From Polyporus tsugae (taxonomy: Eukaryota > Basidiomycota > Agaricomycetes > Polyporales > Polyporaceae), in contig JAHRBS010000002.1 in the NCBI GenBank assembly GCA_024305745.1, positions 1,240,001 to 1,304,000 on the forward strand: a stretch of DNA of 64,000 nt, given 5' to 3'. Below the pieces are notes generated by a model. The model was not told the origin of the DNA and did no database searches. It saw only the letters and a program-made list of their open reading frames with translations. This document shows positions 22,629 to 34,385 of the stretch, piece by piece; position 1 is the first letter of the stretch; each line of letters opens with the position of its first letter. A program made the position numbers and the translations under genes.

Positions 22629-23980
22629 ATGACCGATCACAACGAAGAGCTCCAGGCACCTTCGCAGAGTCACCCCGACTTCTACACCGCATATGCCTTC
22701 ACTGAGAGAGGCGGTGCGCTCACTGAAATCACCGTCCCATGGAGGGACCCGGAAGCCGGCCAAGTCGTCGTGAAGGTCATCGCGTGCGGTGTCTGCGGCA
22801 GGTAAGTCGAACGCACCCCGTCGCGCCTGCCCGTTGTTGACGATATCGCGATTCACCGGACAGCGACGAGCAAGTCCCGCATGGGGTATACCCCGTGCAA
22901 TACCCACGCATCCCCGGACACGAGATCGTTGGCGACGTCGTTGCGATTCCTTCCTCTGAGACGAGGTGGAAGCTCGGTGACCGCGTTGGCGGCGGGTGGC
23001 ATGGTGGTCACTGCCACAGCTGTTCGCGGTGCCGGGTGGGAGACTTCATGACATGCGAGAATGAGGACATTAACGGTGAGGGAGGACGGTATCCTGACTG
23101 ACATACAGTGCGTACTGACATGGGTTCTGTTCAGGTATTTTGAGGGACGGAGGGTATGCCGAGTATGCGACGTTGCGGACCGAGGCGGTGGTGTCGGTTC
23201 CAAAAGACATCGATCCCTCCGAGGCCGCACCCCTTCTGTGTGCTGGCATTACGGTGTTCAGTGAGTTTCTCGCACCATCCTTTGCATTAGGATGCTGACC
23301 TATACATGCGTCCCAGACTCCCTCCGCCATATGGATGCTCTGCCACCAGATGTCGTCGCCGTCCAAGGTATCGGGTAAGATTAGACACGCTTGATTTGCA
23401 TATACTACGTCAGACGCTAAGTAACTCCGTTATCAGGGGCCTCGGGCATGTCGCTCTCCAGGTCGCGCGTGGAATGGGCTTCCGTGCTGTGGCGCTGTCT
23501 TCCGGCGAATCGAAGAAAGAGCTTGCCCACCAACTCGGTGCTCACGAGTACATTGACGGCTCGAAGGTCGACCAAGCGGCGGCCCTCAAGAAACTCGGCG
23601 GCGCCAAGGTCATCATGTGCACCGCGCCGAACGCGAAGGTGATCGAGAACCTCCTCCCTGGTCTGGCTGTAGACGGCACCTTGCTCCTCCTCGCTCTGGA
23701 GGAGACCCCAATCACGATCTCACCGAGTAAGTCGTCAAAGCAAACACCTATTTTCATCGCGCTCATGCGCTTGAACGTTCCAGTGTCTATGGTTGCATCG
23801 CGGCTGTCGATCAGGGGTTGGGTTTGTGGGCATGCGGGCGACAGCGAGGACATGCTTACCTTCGCCAAAGCCCACGACGTCAAGGTCATGGTGGAGAAGT
23901 TCCCCCTCGACAAGGCACCGGAGGCGTACGACCATAGATCGTCTGCACGCTTCCGCGCCGTGATCGTTCCCGGCTTGTAG
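22629..23980 (+). CDS. Zinc-dependent medium-chain alcohol dehydrogenase
   Basis: NAD(P)-dependent alcohol/aldehyde oxidoreductase of the MDR superfamily. Exon 1 is 22629-22801 and exon 2 starts at 22864, the junction making a Ser in CGVCGSDEQV. Catalytic zinc ligands: Cys of CGVCGSD, His of PGHEIVGDV, and a late Cys in APLLCAGITVF. Four structural-zinc cysteines lie in HCHSCSRCRVGDFMTCEN. The Rossmann nucleotide loop reads QGIGGLGHVALQVARGMGFR. The end is RFRAVIVPGL, as in the family. Substrate cannot be told from sequence; Adh1-like and cinnamyl-alcohol-type subfamilies share this plan. It sits just upstream of homogentisate dioxygenase in the same direction but 1.1 kb away, so no operon-like link is implied. 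Confidence 0.85.
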
Positions 23981-25084
23981 TTAAAGGGTGCCAAGGAGCG
24001 TCGCACAAGGCCATACGGACCATATGACTCGGATCTGAAGTAGTCGCGTCGCCGCCAGTATGTGCTGCTCAGATCTCATAGATTAATTCTTGAATTATCG
24101 CTTTGTGCCATCGTACTTCGAAGCAGGGAGATGTAGACACGTAGGTTGTAAAACATGTATGTGCCGGGGATATCGATACATGATGATGGTCGTCCACTGT
24201 CTCGTGGCAAGCGCTCATATCAGCGTCTAATATTGGTTACGGCAGTTTCCGGGAGGGCCGGAAATGGCCGAGTCGGTCTGTCACGGAAATGTAACTGTTG
24301 CGGTCCACCACTGCATCGGTGGGTACGTAACCTTGTCTTCTACCACACGACGATACGGCCATGCAGGAGGATATCTTAGAATCTCGTCCATGCATCTTCC
24401 TCGATAGTGCGGCTATCTAGGCCTAACTACTTTGCCCATACGACCTTCAGAAGAGGTTGGGTCAGAGGACGCCACGTCTGAGAAAATGCGTCCACGATGG
24501 GCTGTGATCATTCAGCTGACCGGGGGTTGGGGCTCTGGAGGCCGATGTAACGTCTTTCTCTTCCTCTCAGCGTCGGCACGATCATGCATACTGAGAAGAT
24601 TCCGCCTTTTCAGGTTCCGTCCCGCGGGCCGCAGCCTGAAATGCCGCCACAGGAATGTGGGCAAACGTTTCGGTGACTAACCAGAGCATAAATGACGGCG
24701 GCCATGACCTTGTAAAGACATGCAGACCGCCACGTCCTGGCACGTCATTGGCTTCCTTGTGCGCGATCGTCGGCGTTAACTTACAGGAGTAATAAGCCTT
24801 TGCCAAGTCCCCTCTCGGACAGGTCGATACGGAAGCCGTATGAGAACATCCATCCTAGAAGAGACGGTGGTGCGCCGCACACAGCGCTGAACTGAATGCA
24901 CCATGGTCGCTGCTGAGTTCAGCACCCTTGATTGGATGTTTGGTTTTGCATGATGTATTCTAGCAGATACGGCACCGCGCAAGCCACGAACATGATATAA
25001 ACGGCGTGATACGCTCTTCCAACATCTCCAGCCCCTCTTCCCTGTCTCCACATCCCATCCCTGAAGTCAAACATATCTGCAACG
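23981..25084. other. Intergenic, no gene seen
   Basis: About 1.1 kb with no convincing coding signal. Ends with the TATA box and CT-rich leader of the homogentisate dioxygenase gene. Confidence 0.45.
24995..25001 (+). promoter_or_regulatory. TATA box of the homogentisate dioxygenase gene
   Basis: ATATAAA, about 85-90 bp before the first downstream ATG (25085). It places transcription start near 25025, which makes the in-frame ATG at 25006 unlikely to be used. Confidence 0.5.
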
Positions 25085-27337
25085 ATGGTATGAACGCCGA
25101 TCTTCCTTGGACATACCCAATCTCATGTCATTCAACTCAGTCTACCTTCGGCGCAAGTGCTCAGGGCGCTTTCTCCGTCCCTCCAACGGAGCGCGATCCC
25201 TACCAATATCAAGTCGGTTTCGGAAATCGCTTTGCATCCGAGGCCATGTGCGTATACTCAGCTCTGGAGAGTCGCGAACGAGCTGACGCGTTTGCAGACC
25301 CGGCACCTTGCCCCATGGGCAAAACATGCCCCAGAAGGTGAAGTACGATTTGTACATCGAAGCCGTAAGTAATGAGGGGCTATAAAGCAGCCTCCTACAG
25401 CAAGCTGATGTAGTATTTAGTTGAACGGCTCGCCGTTTGTCACTCCTCGGCGCGAGAACCAATCTGTGTATGGCCTTCTTGGTTGGTTACTAGCGTATGT
25501 CGACGCTTCGCTGATGCATTGCATAGCTTTTTCTACCGCATTCGTCCTTCGGTTGCCCACAAGGGGTACACTTCCCTACCCGATAATCCTGACGTAGGTT
25601 GCTTGAAGGGACGGTATGGATTTCAATGCTCACCTATGGCGATAGCTCGAAGCGTGCTTCTTGCCGCTCAATCCCAAGGTTCATTTCAGTCCAACCCAGC
25701 TGGCATGGCACCCATTCGACATCCCCACCGGTAGCAGCAAGGTCGATTTCGTCGAGGGCTTGAAGACCATCGGCGGAAACGGTGACCCTACTATGCGTGA
25801 AGGGCTTGCAGTGCACATCTTTGCGGGGAACGAGTCGATGGGGAAGCGGGCTTTCTGCAACAGCGACGGTGATTTCCTCATCGTTCCGCAGCAGGGACGG
25901 CTCGACGTTCAGACCGAGCTCGGAAAGTGAGGACATACCCTGAGGATCCCCTGCATTGCTTGCTGATATCCGTGACCAGGTTGATGGTCCGGCCCGGGGA
26001 GTTTGCCGTCGTTCAGCGCGGTATGAAGTATAAGGTATGGCGAAGTTCGAGGCCGGTTGGAATAGTGTTAAGTGATCGCTTCTGCCCAGGTCGACTTCCC
26101 GGACGGACCCTCACGTGGATGTAAGTGCTCGTGCTATGCTCTTGCATGCCAGACGTGTAACAGTCCTTAGACGTCCTCGAGATATTTGGTTCTCACTATG
26201 ACCTCCCGGATCTGGGACCCATTGGTACGCACGGCCTCGCCAATCCCAGGGATTTCGAGCATCCAGTCGCGAGTTTCGATATCGATCAGTCTCCTTGGGA
26301 AGGTGCGTTAAGATCACACTCGTATCTCATGTCTTGACGCTGACGCCTTGTAGTTGTCTACAAGTGAGTCGACGAACGGAGGCATTGTCATTTTGGTGCT
26401 AACTCTCTGCAGGGTTGGAGGAAAGCTCTTCGCATGTCACCAGGAGCACACTCCCTTCGATGTGGTGGCTTGGAACGGCAAGTGAGTCTATTTCCTTGGC
26501 TGACGTCACGAAGAGGGTCCGAACTATGTTTGAACCAGCTACGTGCCTTACAAGTACGCGATGGAGAAGTTCGTGCACATCGGTAGCATTCAGAAGGACC
26601 ACATCGACCCCTCAATCTTCTGCGTCCTGACGGCGAAGTCGAAGACGCCCGGTGCGCCCCTCGCGGACTTCCTCATCTTCAGCGGAAGGTGGGATGTTGC
26701 GACGGGTACCTTCCGACCTCCGGTAAGTTATCCTCGGTATCTGACTCTTGGAAAACATTGCGAGAAGCGTTGACGTATTGGGATGAAGTTCTATCACAGA
26801 AACTGTGCCAGCGAGATGATGGGCCTTATTTATGGTGACTACGGAGGGCGTAGCGACGAGTTCGCCCCCGGTGGTTTCAGCTTCGAGAACAGTTTCTGCC
26901 CACACGGAGGTGAGATGCTCCCAATTATGGCATACGCGATCGCTCACACCATTTCAGTTTCGTATGACGAATTCAAGAAGGCGACAGAGACGGAACTTAA
27001 GCCCGTGAGGATCCACGAAGGCACACTGGGTGAGTTCGCGCGCATACAATAGAATCCGACTTCGGATTGACTCCTTCTCGACACAGCATTCATGTTCGAG
27101 ACGAGTATGCAGGTCACCCTCACCGATTACGCCATGAAGCGCACGGGCAAACTTCATGGTGAGAATCCCTTCTATTTTGACTGGGGAGGAAGCTTCCGCT
27201 GATCGCTTCCATCCGTAGAGCACGAGCCGAAGATGTGGGATGACCTGAAGGGCCAGTTCGTGAACCACATCCAGCAGATCAATGAGGATCTCAAAGCTGC
27301 CGGTCGGCCGCCCCTTGGGACCGTCTCTCAGCCCTGA
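25085..27337 (+). CDS. HGD: Homogentisate 1,2-dioxygenase
   Basis: Iron(II) ring-cleavage enzyme of tyrosine and phenylalanine breakdown, making maleylacetoacetate. The family signature is unmistakable: [104 protein letters not shown] and [10 protein letters not shown], with the His and Glu iron ligands in the last two. Many small exons join in phase; stop at 27335-27337. The first ATG after the TATA box is followed directly by GTATGA, and an intron 25088-25140 (ending TTCAACTCAG) would give MSTFGASAQ; without splicing, the ATG at 25090 also reads into the same frame. I prefer the spliced start because relatives begin close to this point. The gene stands alone here: no fumarylacetoacetase or maleylacetoacetate isomerase is in the window. 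Confidence 0.92.
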
Positions 27338-28062
27338 GATGCGATCGCGTTTTTCATCGGTGCATGCCATGATGCATGCAATGATGGCCTGTACATTATT
27401 TCGGCGGTTTCGCGCACGAGTTCTGTATTTGTAGTTCCGCGAAGAACCTTGTTCCGACACCATTATTACAGTGCCAGCCTGCCAGGCATGGTCCGTGTGT
27501 AGTTGTGGGATGTCGCTATTGTTGGCTTTTTGTGCATAGTAAGCGGGTACGCTCAGCTGCTCGTGTCAGGGTCGAATACGTGTCGTATGTATTCCTTGTT
27601 GATGCAGCCTGGTGGACCATGGTCAGAATATGGGTCTCACGGTACAGCCGGGGGTCTCGATGTTTATGGTAAGCTAAGCGCCAATGCCACGTGGGCTTCG
27701 ATCGCAACGACTTTAAATTTGCTCTAAGTTACAGTAATTTTGCATCACGACGGACAAGCAATTGGCTTCCTATTTGCGCCCTAATCTACCCCTACTCTGT
27801 GTGTATCACTTACTCGTTATTTCAACTCAAGGCGCAATGCGTGGAAATTCTAGCCCGCGAAGCGGAAACACTTCCGAGCCTGAGGGTGAGTTCACTTGTC
27901 AACATGTAGTACATTGGTTTTTCATAAAGACTCGTACATCTCGACCTGATCTCGACCACATATCAGAAACCAATACAATCAGACCGCAGCGCCTCTCATA
28001 GACCTCCGCCAGATACTCTATCACCCCCCGACTGACTTGCAGTGATTGTTCCAACTTGAATT
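27338..28062. other. Intergenic between convergent genes, no gene seen
   Basis: AT-rich 725 bp between the homogentisate dioxygenase and the secreted-protein gene on the other strand. No coding signal recognised. Confidence 0.45.
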
Positions 28063-28622
28063 TCAGAGCAAGCTGGGGTCGAAGTCAGGAGGGAGGCAAA
28101 CCTGTTTTGTCGCGCAGTGATTAGGTGAGAACATAGCACAACCACTACGCTCCACGACTTACCGAAGCGTTTGCGTCGGCCTGAACGCCTGAGAGCGCAG
28201 TGCACACAGCACCCGAGCAGGCAGTGCAATCGGCATCGGTGGTGCAGCCGAGCTCAACGCACTCGTTCAAGCCCAGAGGAAGGCTGCCGCTGGAGCTGCA
28301 GATCTGCGAAAATGCATATAGTCAGAATCAAGATGAGGCGCACTGATTCAGCTCAAGAACTCACTCCTGGGAGCGGGAGAAGGCTGCCCAAAAGGCCGCC
28401 GAGAAGACCGCCGAGGACGCTGCCGACGATGGGGATGCTGTTCACCAGGTTGACGCAGGAACACCCGCTGCCGCAGGACCCGAAAAGGCTGCCGCAGAGC
28501 GGAAGAGGGAGAGTGGTGCTGGTGCACAAGCCGAGGATCTGGCGTTCTTCGAGTGCGGCGCCGTTGACGAGGCTGACTTGGGTGGCGGCGAGCACGATGG
28601 TGGAGAGAGCGGTGAAGCGCAT
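28063..28622 (-). CDS. Small secreted cysteine-rich protein
   Basis: Three exons, 28622-28365, 28303-28163 and 28101-28063, join in phase to 145 residues ending VCLPPDFDPSLL. A clear signal peptide (MRFTALSTIVLAATQVSLVNG) is followed by ALEERQ, a possible Kex2-like or signal-peptidase region. Twelve cysteines follow in two groups: one before a Gly/Leu-rich hydrophobic segment (GSVLGGLLGGLLGSLLP), one after it (ICSSSG, NECVELGC, ADCTACSGAVC). The hydrophobic middle makes it look hydrophobin-like at a glance, but the CC doublets of hydrophobins are absent, so I do not call it one. A TATAAAAG box lies about 150 bp upstream on the same strand. Role unknown; secreted surface or effector-like proteins have this form. 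Confidence 0.75.
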
Positions 28623-28771
28623 GATGACTCCTGTGGCGACAAGGTTAGTGGGCGTGACAGTCGAGTGGGTTGAGCGGGAGCTTACTGTTACTTGTCGTTG
28701 AAGGTGGTAGAAGTTGTGAACTGAGAGCTGAGCGGTGTGCTGTTGCTGCTGGACTCCTCCATCCATGCTGG

Positions 28772-28779
28772 CTTTTATA
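28772..28779 (-). promoter_or_regulatory. TATA box of the small secreted protein gene
   Basis: On the minus strand the sequence reads GAGTATAAAAGCC, a strong TATA box about 150 bp before the ATG at 28622, consistent with a highly inducible or abundant secreted product. Confidence 0.55.
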
Positions 28780-30040
28780 CTCGTCGGAAGGCCATGCGAG
28801 TATTTCTGGCCGCTTCAGATGCGTCATCGTGCCTGCTTGCTTTACGTCCTCTGGCATCCATTGGACTCGGATGCATTGCCGCCGAACATCAAGTGGACTT
28901 GCGTCACACCTATGGTGAGCCCATTTGACAGAACCTTGTTCTCCGATGCTCGGGAGAACTTATTGTCGCATAGCCTTCTCACCACGCATTCACTCGAATG
29001 GGAGCGTAATTACCCCCGAGACGAGCAGAAGGTACGTCTTCTTAGTATTGTCACCTCGGGACGGCGCGCCACTGTACCCGGGTTTGTGATGTCCCGAATA
29101 ACTCATAACCGACTGTCACGCGAAACGCAAATTGAACAGGGCCTTTTGGATGCAAGTTAGCCTGCCGAGAGAAAGGAAAACATTCGATTCCATCAACTTC
29201 AATTGTATGTCCACGAAATCAACCTTCAGGTCTATGAATACCAAAACCCGTCCTTCCGCTAGCTCTCCGATATGATGCGTGTGAGTGCACTTTCATCACT
29301 GGAAGGACAAGCTCCCAGCTCATCCGATGTGCGCACATCATTCACATCTCCAATAGAACTTGCGCGTGCTCACGTTGTCAACCACAAGGACGACCCCCGT
29401 TCAGTGGTCGTCCCTCTCCTTTCCAGTTCTAGATGATCTGAAAATGACACAAAGCGATCCATCGAAAGGAAACACAGCATCCGTGTTGTCATGAGGTCAT
29501 AGAGGCCTTGAGCGACGCTTTCAGTGAGAGGAGTACCACACGAAAGGTCGTTCACCATTCCATCGGTGTAGGGGGAGCTATACAGAAGCGACATCATTGC
29601 TGGATCGCCTGAGATACTGGGAAATGTTGACGCGAATCCATGCAAGGTGAATTTCTCCCCTGACTATTTACAAGGTGGAATACTTGTAATTGAAGTCGGT
29701 CTCAAACAGGTTGGCAACATTAGCACCCGTCTCTCTCTATGACCCCTGTCACACATTTGTCTGCTGTTGGTCGCAGCGTGTAAGGTGAAGACCACTAAAG
29801 CGGCAGTGACAAAATCAAGTTTGCGTGCGTAAAGCGGCGCGGAGAAACTGCGACCATGAGAGAGACCGAATGTTCTCGACCAAGTTATTCTGCACGCTCA
29901 GCGCTCATGCGTCGCGCAACATACCGATCTTCTCAATCTCTCTCTTCTCCTTCAAATCACTTCTTCCCCCTCATCATCTCCGCCGCCCAAGGTTCCCCAC
30001 TCGGCCGCCGCATATTCAGACGCTCGGATAGCACTCAAGA

Positions 30041-31525
30041 TGATTCGACGAATCAACGAACCGTCCGGCTGGCCCAACGGCACGTTCGCTTCCCATCTGG
30101 GCGTAAGTTCATCCACTACGAATTCCTTCGTAGCCTAACCGATGGCTGTCATCAAATGCGTCCTTAGAGTCTTCGTGCGAGAAGTCCCCGAGTCTGGCCC
30201 CAAACTCCCTTCAAGGTTTCGGATATCCGCATGGCACGAAGGTTTTGTCACTTCTGACAAGAGGGATTGCAGGGTCACACCGGATTTTCGGCGTTTGCGC
30301 AGGTACGTCCCGCAACTCTAGAGTGCCCCGCCCGCTGAATGTTCGTTACGGCATTGCCGTAACCCAGTCAATTTCGCCGTCACCAACTCGTGGATCTACG
30401 GCAGATTGCTATTTGTTAGGCAGGTGGCATCTGTCACCAATAGGGGGCACTGTGACCGCATATAGCCGGTGGGCAGAGTTGCCCCGGCGGGAGCCTCAGG
30501 CACTGACGGGGTCAGGAGGAGATGGTATACATACGTGAATGCGGTACGTGCCGTCGCCCCGTGTGCCATCGCATCTGGAAAGACTGACTGGTGTTGTGGT
30601 AGGTGCTTCCATGCGGAGATTTCGACGGTGCGATGCCGGAGGGCAAGCCGCGGGCTTGACGTTGCAATCGCGCTTCTGCCCGAGAGGCACCCATATGCAT
30701 GTGGACGGCGCATCACGGCGAGCAGGGCGCGGAATGTCGTGTGTTGCGCGGAGATAGACATCCGGTCCTTTCACGCTACGTGCTGGGCGACCGTTTCCTC
30801 CATCACACGTTTGCCTCTCAGCAGTTTTCCCGACAATTGCTCACCCCGTTCTCATGCTGGCGTGCAGTTTTCAAGGCCCATGGTCACCGAGGCCGACTCA
30901 CTGCTCAGTCATGGGTATGTGTCAAGACACCTGACGCGTTGTTCTATCCTAAACGAACCTCCTTTCGTAGTTCGGTACACACACTTCTCATACCTCCACG
31001 CTGTAGCTTATGCGCATTGCTCACATTTCACAATCGTACCGGCGGCTCATCAAACCCAAACTCTATATGCAATTCTCCACCGGCATGTTCCCCGCCGATA
31101 CATCCTCCACAACAATACATCCCCATCCGAGACCACACATTGTCGTCGGAACGTAAAGATCAGCGGCCGTGCAAGAGAACATCGTGGGGATCCCGTCTTA
31201 CGAACTCGGCAGTGCACATCCCTCTCGCCTGTCGGACTCCGAGGAGGCTGGGACCGGAAAACTGCCGCATTCGTCGACGGAGCACAGGAGGTTCTCGCCG
31301 TCGTTCGACATGGTACCGCGACGGCATTGGGCCGCTGGGTACGTCCCCATTCACTGTGTGAGAACACGTCTGAGGCCTGATCTCTGACAAAAGCCAGCGA
31401 GGCCCACTCTATGAGCGCAAAGCGTACCTGGGCACATGAAGCGAACTTCATACTTCCGTCAGGTGTTTCGGTGGGCCCTCGACGATTGGCATCATTGGGC
31501 ATTCGCCTCCCCAGAACGAATGCGA
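30041..31525 (+). other. Unrecognised exon-like pieces, possible gene or relic
   Basis: Three stretches look coding but do not join cleanly. An ATG at 30041 opens MIRRINEPSGWPNGTFASHLG and is followed by a GTAAGT donor; after a CCTTAG acceptor near 30168 another frame reads VFVREVPESGPKLPSRFRIS and ends at a GTACGT donor; a third piece near 31461-31525 reads VFRWALDDWHHWAFASPERM before TAG. The phases between pieces one and two disagree, so either my junctions are wrong or the gene is broken. No family recognised. Confidence 0.25.
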
Positions 31526-31892
31526 GTGTAGGTTTCTATTCTTGTCCTCCTGAGAGGGGCATTCACTGCGACCGGTCGGGGGCGACACGCCCAGGCCAGA
31601 CTCCCGGACTTGTGTTTTGAATTAGCCTCTGAACCGACAAAGAGCGGGTTCTCCGTCGGCCCCTTGTTCTTCCATCATCATCGATCATCATGCATCAGCA
31701 ACGTGTTCGTGACGTCAAACTCCTTCGATTCTGCGGCCGTGCAAACGGCGAAATACCAATATGTACAAGTCACCAGTACATCCGGATGAACAACGAGACG
31801 AAACCGAAGAATTGTGCTTCGTGCATCAAACCACCGCCGGCCCTCGAACACCACCACTCCCCCGTTGACCGTCTGCACCTCCTCGCACCCCC

Positions 31893-33546
31893 TCACCACG
31901 TAAATCGTGGCCCCTTCCCATTCCTTGCGCCCGCTCCCTGCATCAGCTGCCTCATCACCAGCTGCTGCATCACACTCTGCGCATATGCGTTCCACGCGTC
32001 GCTCTTCCTCGGGATTTTGCCCCACTTTTCCCTTAGTTGCTTGTCCACTCCCGCTCCCTCATAATCATCGACCTCGGCGGGCTCGAGGTCGGCGAACGGC
32101 CCCTCCGCTCTCTTGCGGCGATATACGCGCGCGACCTCCTCGGCGAGTGCCCAGACCCAGCGCCGCGCGCGCATCGCGGGCGTCCGGTGCACCTGCGAGA
32201 GGTAGTGCAGCCAGTCCGCGTCGACGGGCGAGTGTGTCGCGTGCGCCATCTCGAGCTGCGAGAGGATCGCTTCGCAGGGCGTTCGGTTTCGGCTGCGGCT
32301 GCTTTCGATCTCGTTGTGGCTTGTACTCGAGTCCGACTTGGTGCTCGTTCCGTCCGAAGATCCCAACGACATTGCGCCAAGTCTGGCTTCGATACTCGTA
32401 TCGTAGCCGGGCGAGGTCCCGGCAGTCGGGGATGGCAGCGGGGATTGGGTCAAGGGATGATGTCCTGTCTCATTCCCTGGTCGAGATTCGGCGATGTCGA
32501 GGTGGGGGTGGACGCGGTGGACGTAGCTGACATACTCGCTCTCCAGCGGGACAGCCCATCCCAGGCTGAGCACGCGCTCTCGGGCGTGGGGCTGGAAAGT
32601 CGTGAGCGCGTGGTAGCGCAGAGTGCGACACGTTGCCTTGAGGTTCACGTAGGACTCGTTGGAAAGATACGGCAGGAGGATGTGCAGGATGTCGAGGGAC
32701 TGCGTCGTAATGATGTCTGTTGTAGCGACACGTTCTCCGAAGGAGGACAGGCGGGCATCGAGGACAGTCGGGCGGAAGCGCGGGAACCTAGGCCGTAAAC
32801 CGACAACCAATACCCAAGTCAATATATGCGCGATTTTCTTCGAGGACAGGGTCCGGGACGACGGACCATGGACTTGACTTACACGTCGGGCCGGACGGCG
32901 GTCCACTCGAGACCGCGTCGTTTCCACTCTTGCCAATCGAAGTTGGCGTTGCCGTCGCTCGGGCCTTTGGACCAGAGAGGCTCGATGTCGACGCGTTTGG
33001 AGCCTTGGCCGAGGACGCCTTCGTAGTCGACATCGTTCAGTCTCCCTGCGCGTGCGCCGCTCTGGGTGGGACCGATGATGGTGTCTAGTAAGGAGCACTC
33101 GATCAGGGAACCAGGGCAGTCGGATGCGAGTCCGAGATTGTGTCGGAGGAACATAGCACAGTGTGTGTGCAGCGCGATGAACTAACACGGGATGCAGATG
33201 TTAGTAGTGAGCTGTAAGGGCGTTTGTAATTGTAAAGCGCCTACAGTCTTATTGCCAGTCTCCCAAGCTATCGTAACAAGAACGGGGCTGTTGTTGACTG
33301 TGAACATGTTGTTGTCTGTTTATGCATTGGGGGGTGGTTAACATTAGTTGTCGATCATGGCGGGGATGGTAGAGACTTGCCTAGATGCACGAGATTGACG
33401 ACTAGGCCGACTATGTATTGGCCCATGCCAACCGCATGTTTCATGTACTGCAGCTGCTTGTCGGAAAGGACCCCGTCAGGCGGCCATCGCGGCGACATGG
33501 AGCTCGGGCTCGGAGTAAAGGGTAGCCGGCAAAGAGAGCAGGACAT
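31893..33546 (-). CDS. F-box-like domain protein
   Basis: Four exons, 33546-33381, 33315-33245, 33181-32883 and 32787-31893, give 476 residues with consistent phases. The first intron (33380-33316) has a GC donor in the context CTAG|GCAAGT, the usual form of rare GC-AG introns, and joins VHL to DNNMFTV. An F-box-like segment follows the last junction: QSLDILHILLPYLSNESYVNLKATCRTL, about residues 205-235. F-box proteins are substrate adaptors of SCF ubiquitin ligases. The N-terminus has a CxxC pair (MSCSLCRLPF) and the C-terminal third is rich in Arg, Ala and Gln (MQQLVMRQLMQ), with a Ser-rich linker between. If exon 1 is wrong, the protein would start at the Met of FTVNNSPV or later. Confidence 0.62.
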
Positions 33547-34385
33547 CCTGAGTCTTGACTAGCTGGAGAGACGAAGGGCGTTGAAATCCTTGAGGATCAT
33601 GTTCAAGGAGACCTTATACGACCCCGGTGCGGTAAACTCCAGGCTTCTGTCTGTATATGGAGCACGGCGGACTGGATATGGACACAAAGCAGTGAAAGGT
33701 GTCTCGGTTCCGGACATATGTTGAACTTCGATTGTCCGGCACATGCGGTGAATCGCCCTGAGGAGACTTTCTGATCCCCCCGTACGACTCGAACTGTTAC
33801 CCATGGCAACCACAAACCACTGAGAGACAATAGCAGGCAGGCACCGAGAGTCGTTGGCTGGACAAAAGAAAGCGGCGGCAGTGGAGAGTAAGCAAAGAGT
33901 AAGCCAACTTGGACCAGACACCGTTAAGCGCTCGTCTCCGGCCCACAAGCAGTACGTGACCGTGAGAGCTGCTCCTTTTTTGGGCGCTGACATTTGGCAG
34001 CGAAGGCGCTCGGAGGACGGGCTGTGTCCAAGAAAGGGTGGACATCGACATGCTCGTCTCACATCATCGTCCCTCTCCTTCTTTCCCCCTCCCACGACGA
34101 CTCCCAGTCCCCCCTAGCCTCTCTATCCATTCCGCCCAGATCTCCAGTATAGTCCCCGTCAAGGTGAGCATCGCACTCTCAGTCTTACGACCGGGAGCAG
34201 GAGGGAACGCATGCACTTGCAAAGTCATGAGGGATCCTGGGACGGCATTCAGCTACCTAGTTTGGCTAGCGGCTTCACGTATCCCTGGACGTGCAAGGTC
34301 CACCCTCCCTAGATCTAGCTGTTCTCCGGTTTTTGCCTCGCGTGTGCTGTGAACTGACTGCAAACACTTTTTGGAACCGTTAGCG
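33547..34385. promoter_or_regulatory. Divergent intergenic region between two F-box genes
   Basis: 839 bp between start codons pointing away from each other, so it should hold both promoters. A 178-codon minus-strand open frame covers 33559-34095 but has no recognisable motif. A possible 5'-leader intron for the plus-strand gene begins near 34162 (GTGAGC). Confidence 0.35.

Larger units (their letters stand above)
28623..31892. other. Gene-poor 3.3 kb stretch
   Basis: No family recognised. It contains the promoter of the secreted-protein gene, an open minus-strand peptide at 29370-29645 that looks mildly protein-like (SGDPAMMSLLYSSPYTDG), and scattered exon-like pieces between 30041 and 31525, listed separately at low confidence. 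May include decayed genes. Confidence 0.4.

Noticed and set aside
25006..25089. Start of homogentisate dioxygenase at the in-frame ATG 25006
   Set aside because: It lies only a few bases after the TATA box, upstream of the likely transcription start, and the added residues have no family counterpart.
28353..28766. Longer N-terminus for the small secreted protein
   Set aside because: The extension would bury the signal peptide inside the protein; the Met at 28622 gives a textbook signal.
30469..31380. 303-codon open frame on the plus strand
   Set aside because: No motif, odd composition (many Cys, Arg and His), overlapping long frames on both strands, and no promoter or intron logic. Looks like chance openness in GC-rich DNA.
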